Assembly: GCA_027621615.1 (NCBI GenBank)
Contig: JAQCBC010000049.1
Location: 1-6,570 of the forward strand
From: a bacterium
Lineage (GTDB): Bacteria > Margulisbacteria > Marinamargulisbacteria > UBA6595
Direction of reading: 5' to 3'
DNA: 6,570 bases
Shown in pieces: positions 6,569 through 6,570 of this stretch. Within the stretch, counting starts at the first letter, position 1, and each line of letters begins with the position of its first letter. Below the pieces are notes generated by a model that ran no database searches, was not told the origin of the DNA, and was given only the letters and a program-made list of their open reading frames with translations. The translations under genes and the position numbers were made by a program.

Positions 6569-6570
6569 TG

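Overview
The window is bacterial and mostly a compact run of housekeeping genes on the minus strand, facing one plus-strand gene of unknown function. In minus-strand order it holds the tail of an unrecognised gene (6568 to 6416), a clear promoter, an aspartate aminotransferase (6344 to 5139), SAICAR synthase purC (5142 to 4261), a small protein with a HicB-like N-terminus (4244 to 3768), threonyl-tRNA synthetase thrS (3835 to 2069) and a FabZ-related double-hotdog protein (2076 to 1141). Gaps are tiny or negative: 4 bp overlap, 16 bp gap, 68 bp overlap, 8 bp overlap. The five genes therefore look like one transcription unit, driven by a promoter with a perfect TTGACA box just upstream of the aminotransferase. 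The plus-strand gene (about 92 to 1144) meets this unit tail to tail, and the two stop codons share the palindrome TTAA. No stretch longer than about 75 bp lacks a gene.

The organism cannot be named from this sequence. GC content is moderate, gene packing is tight, and the Shine-Dalgarno sequence is strong before purC but weak or absent at the other starts. ThrRS lacks the N-terminal TGS domain, and PurC is of the longer, about 290-residue, type also seen in yeast. No tRNA, rRNA, CRISPR array, insertion sequence or phage gene was seen.

The functions are amino-acid nitrogen metabolism (aminotransferase), de novo purine synthesis (PurC, which uses aspartate), threonine charging of tRNA (ThrRS) and probably acyl-chain dehydration or hotdog-fold thioester chemistry. 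Aspartate links the first two. The rest looks like growth-related co-expression rather than a dedicated pathway.

The most interesting signal is the double-hotdog protein. Its N-terminal half keeps the FabZ catalytic Glu position but has lost the His, while its C-terminal half keeps the GHFP His but has Gln in place of the Glu. Because FabZ active sites are built from His of one subunit and Glu of the other, this pattern would leave exactly one intact composite site. Its C-terminus also ends right after the conserved VVPGD strand. I saw no convincing new defence or mobile system.
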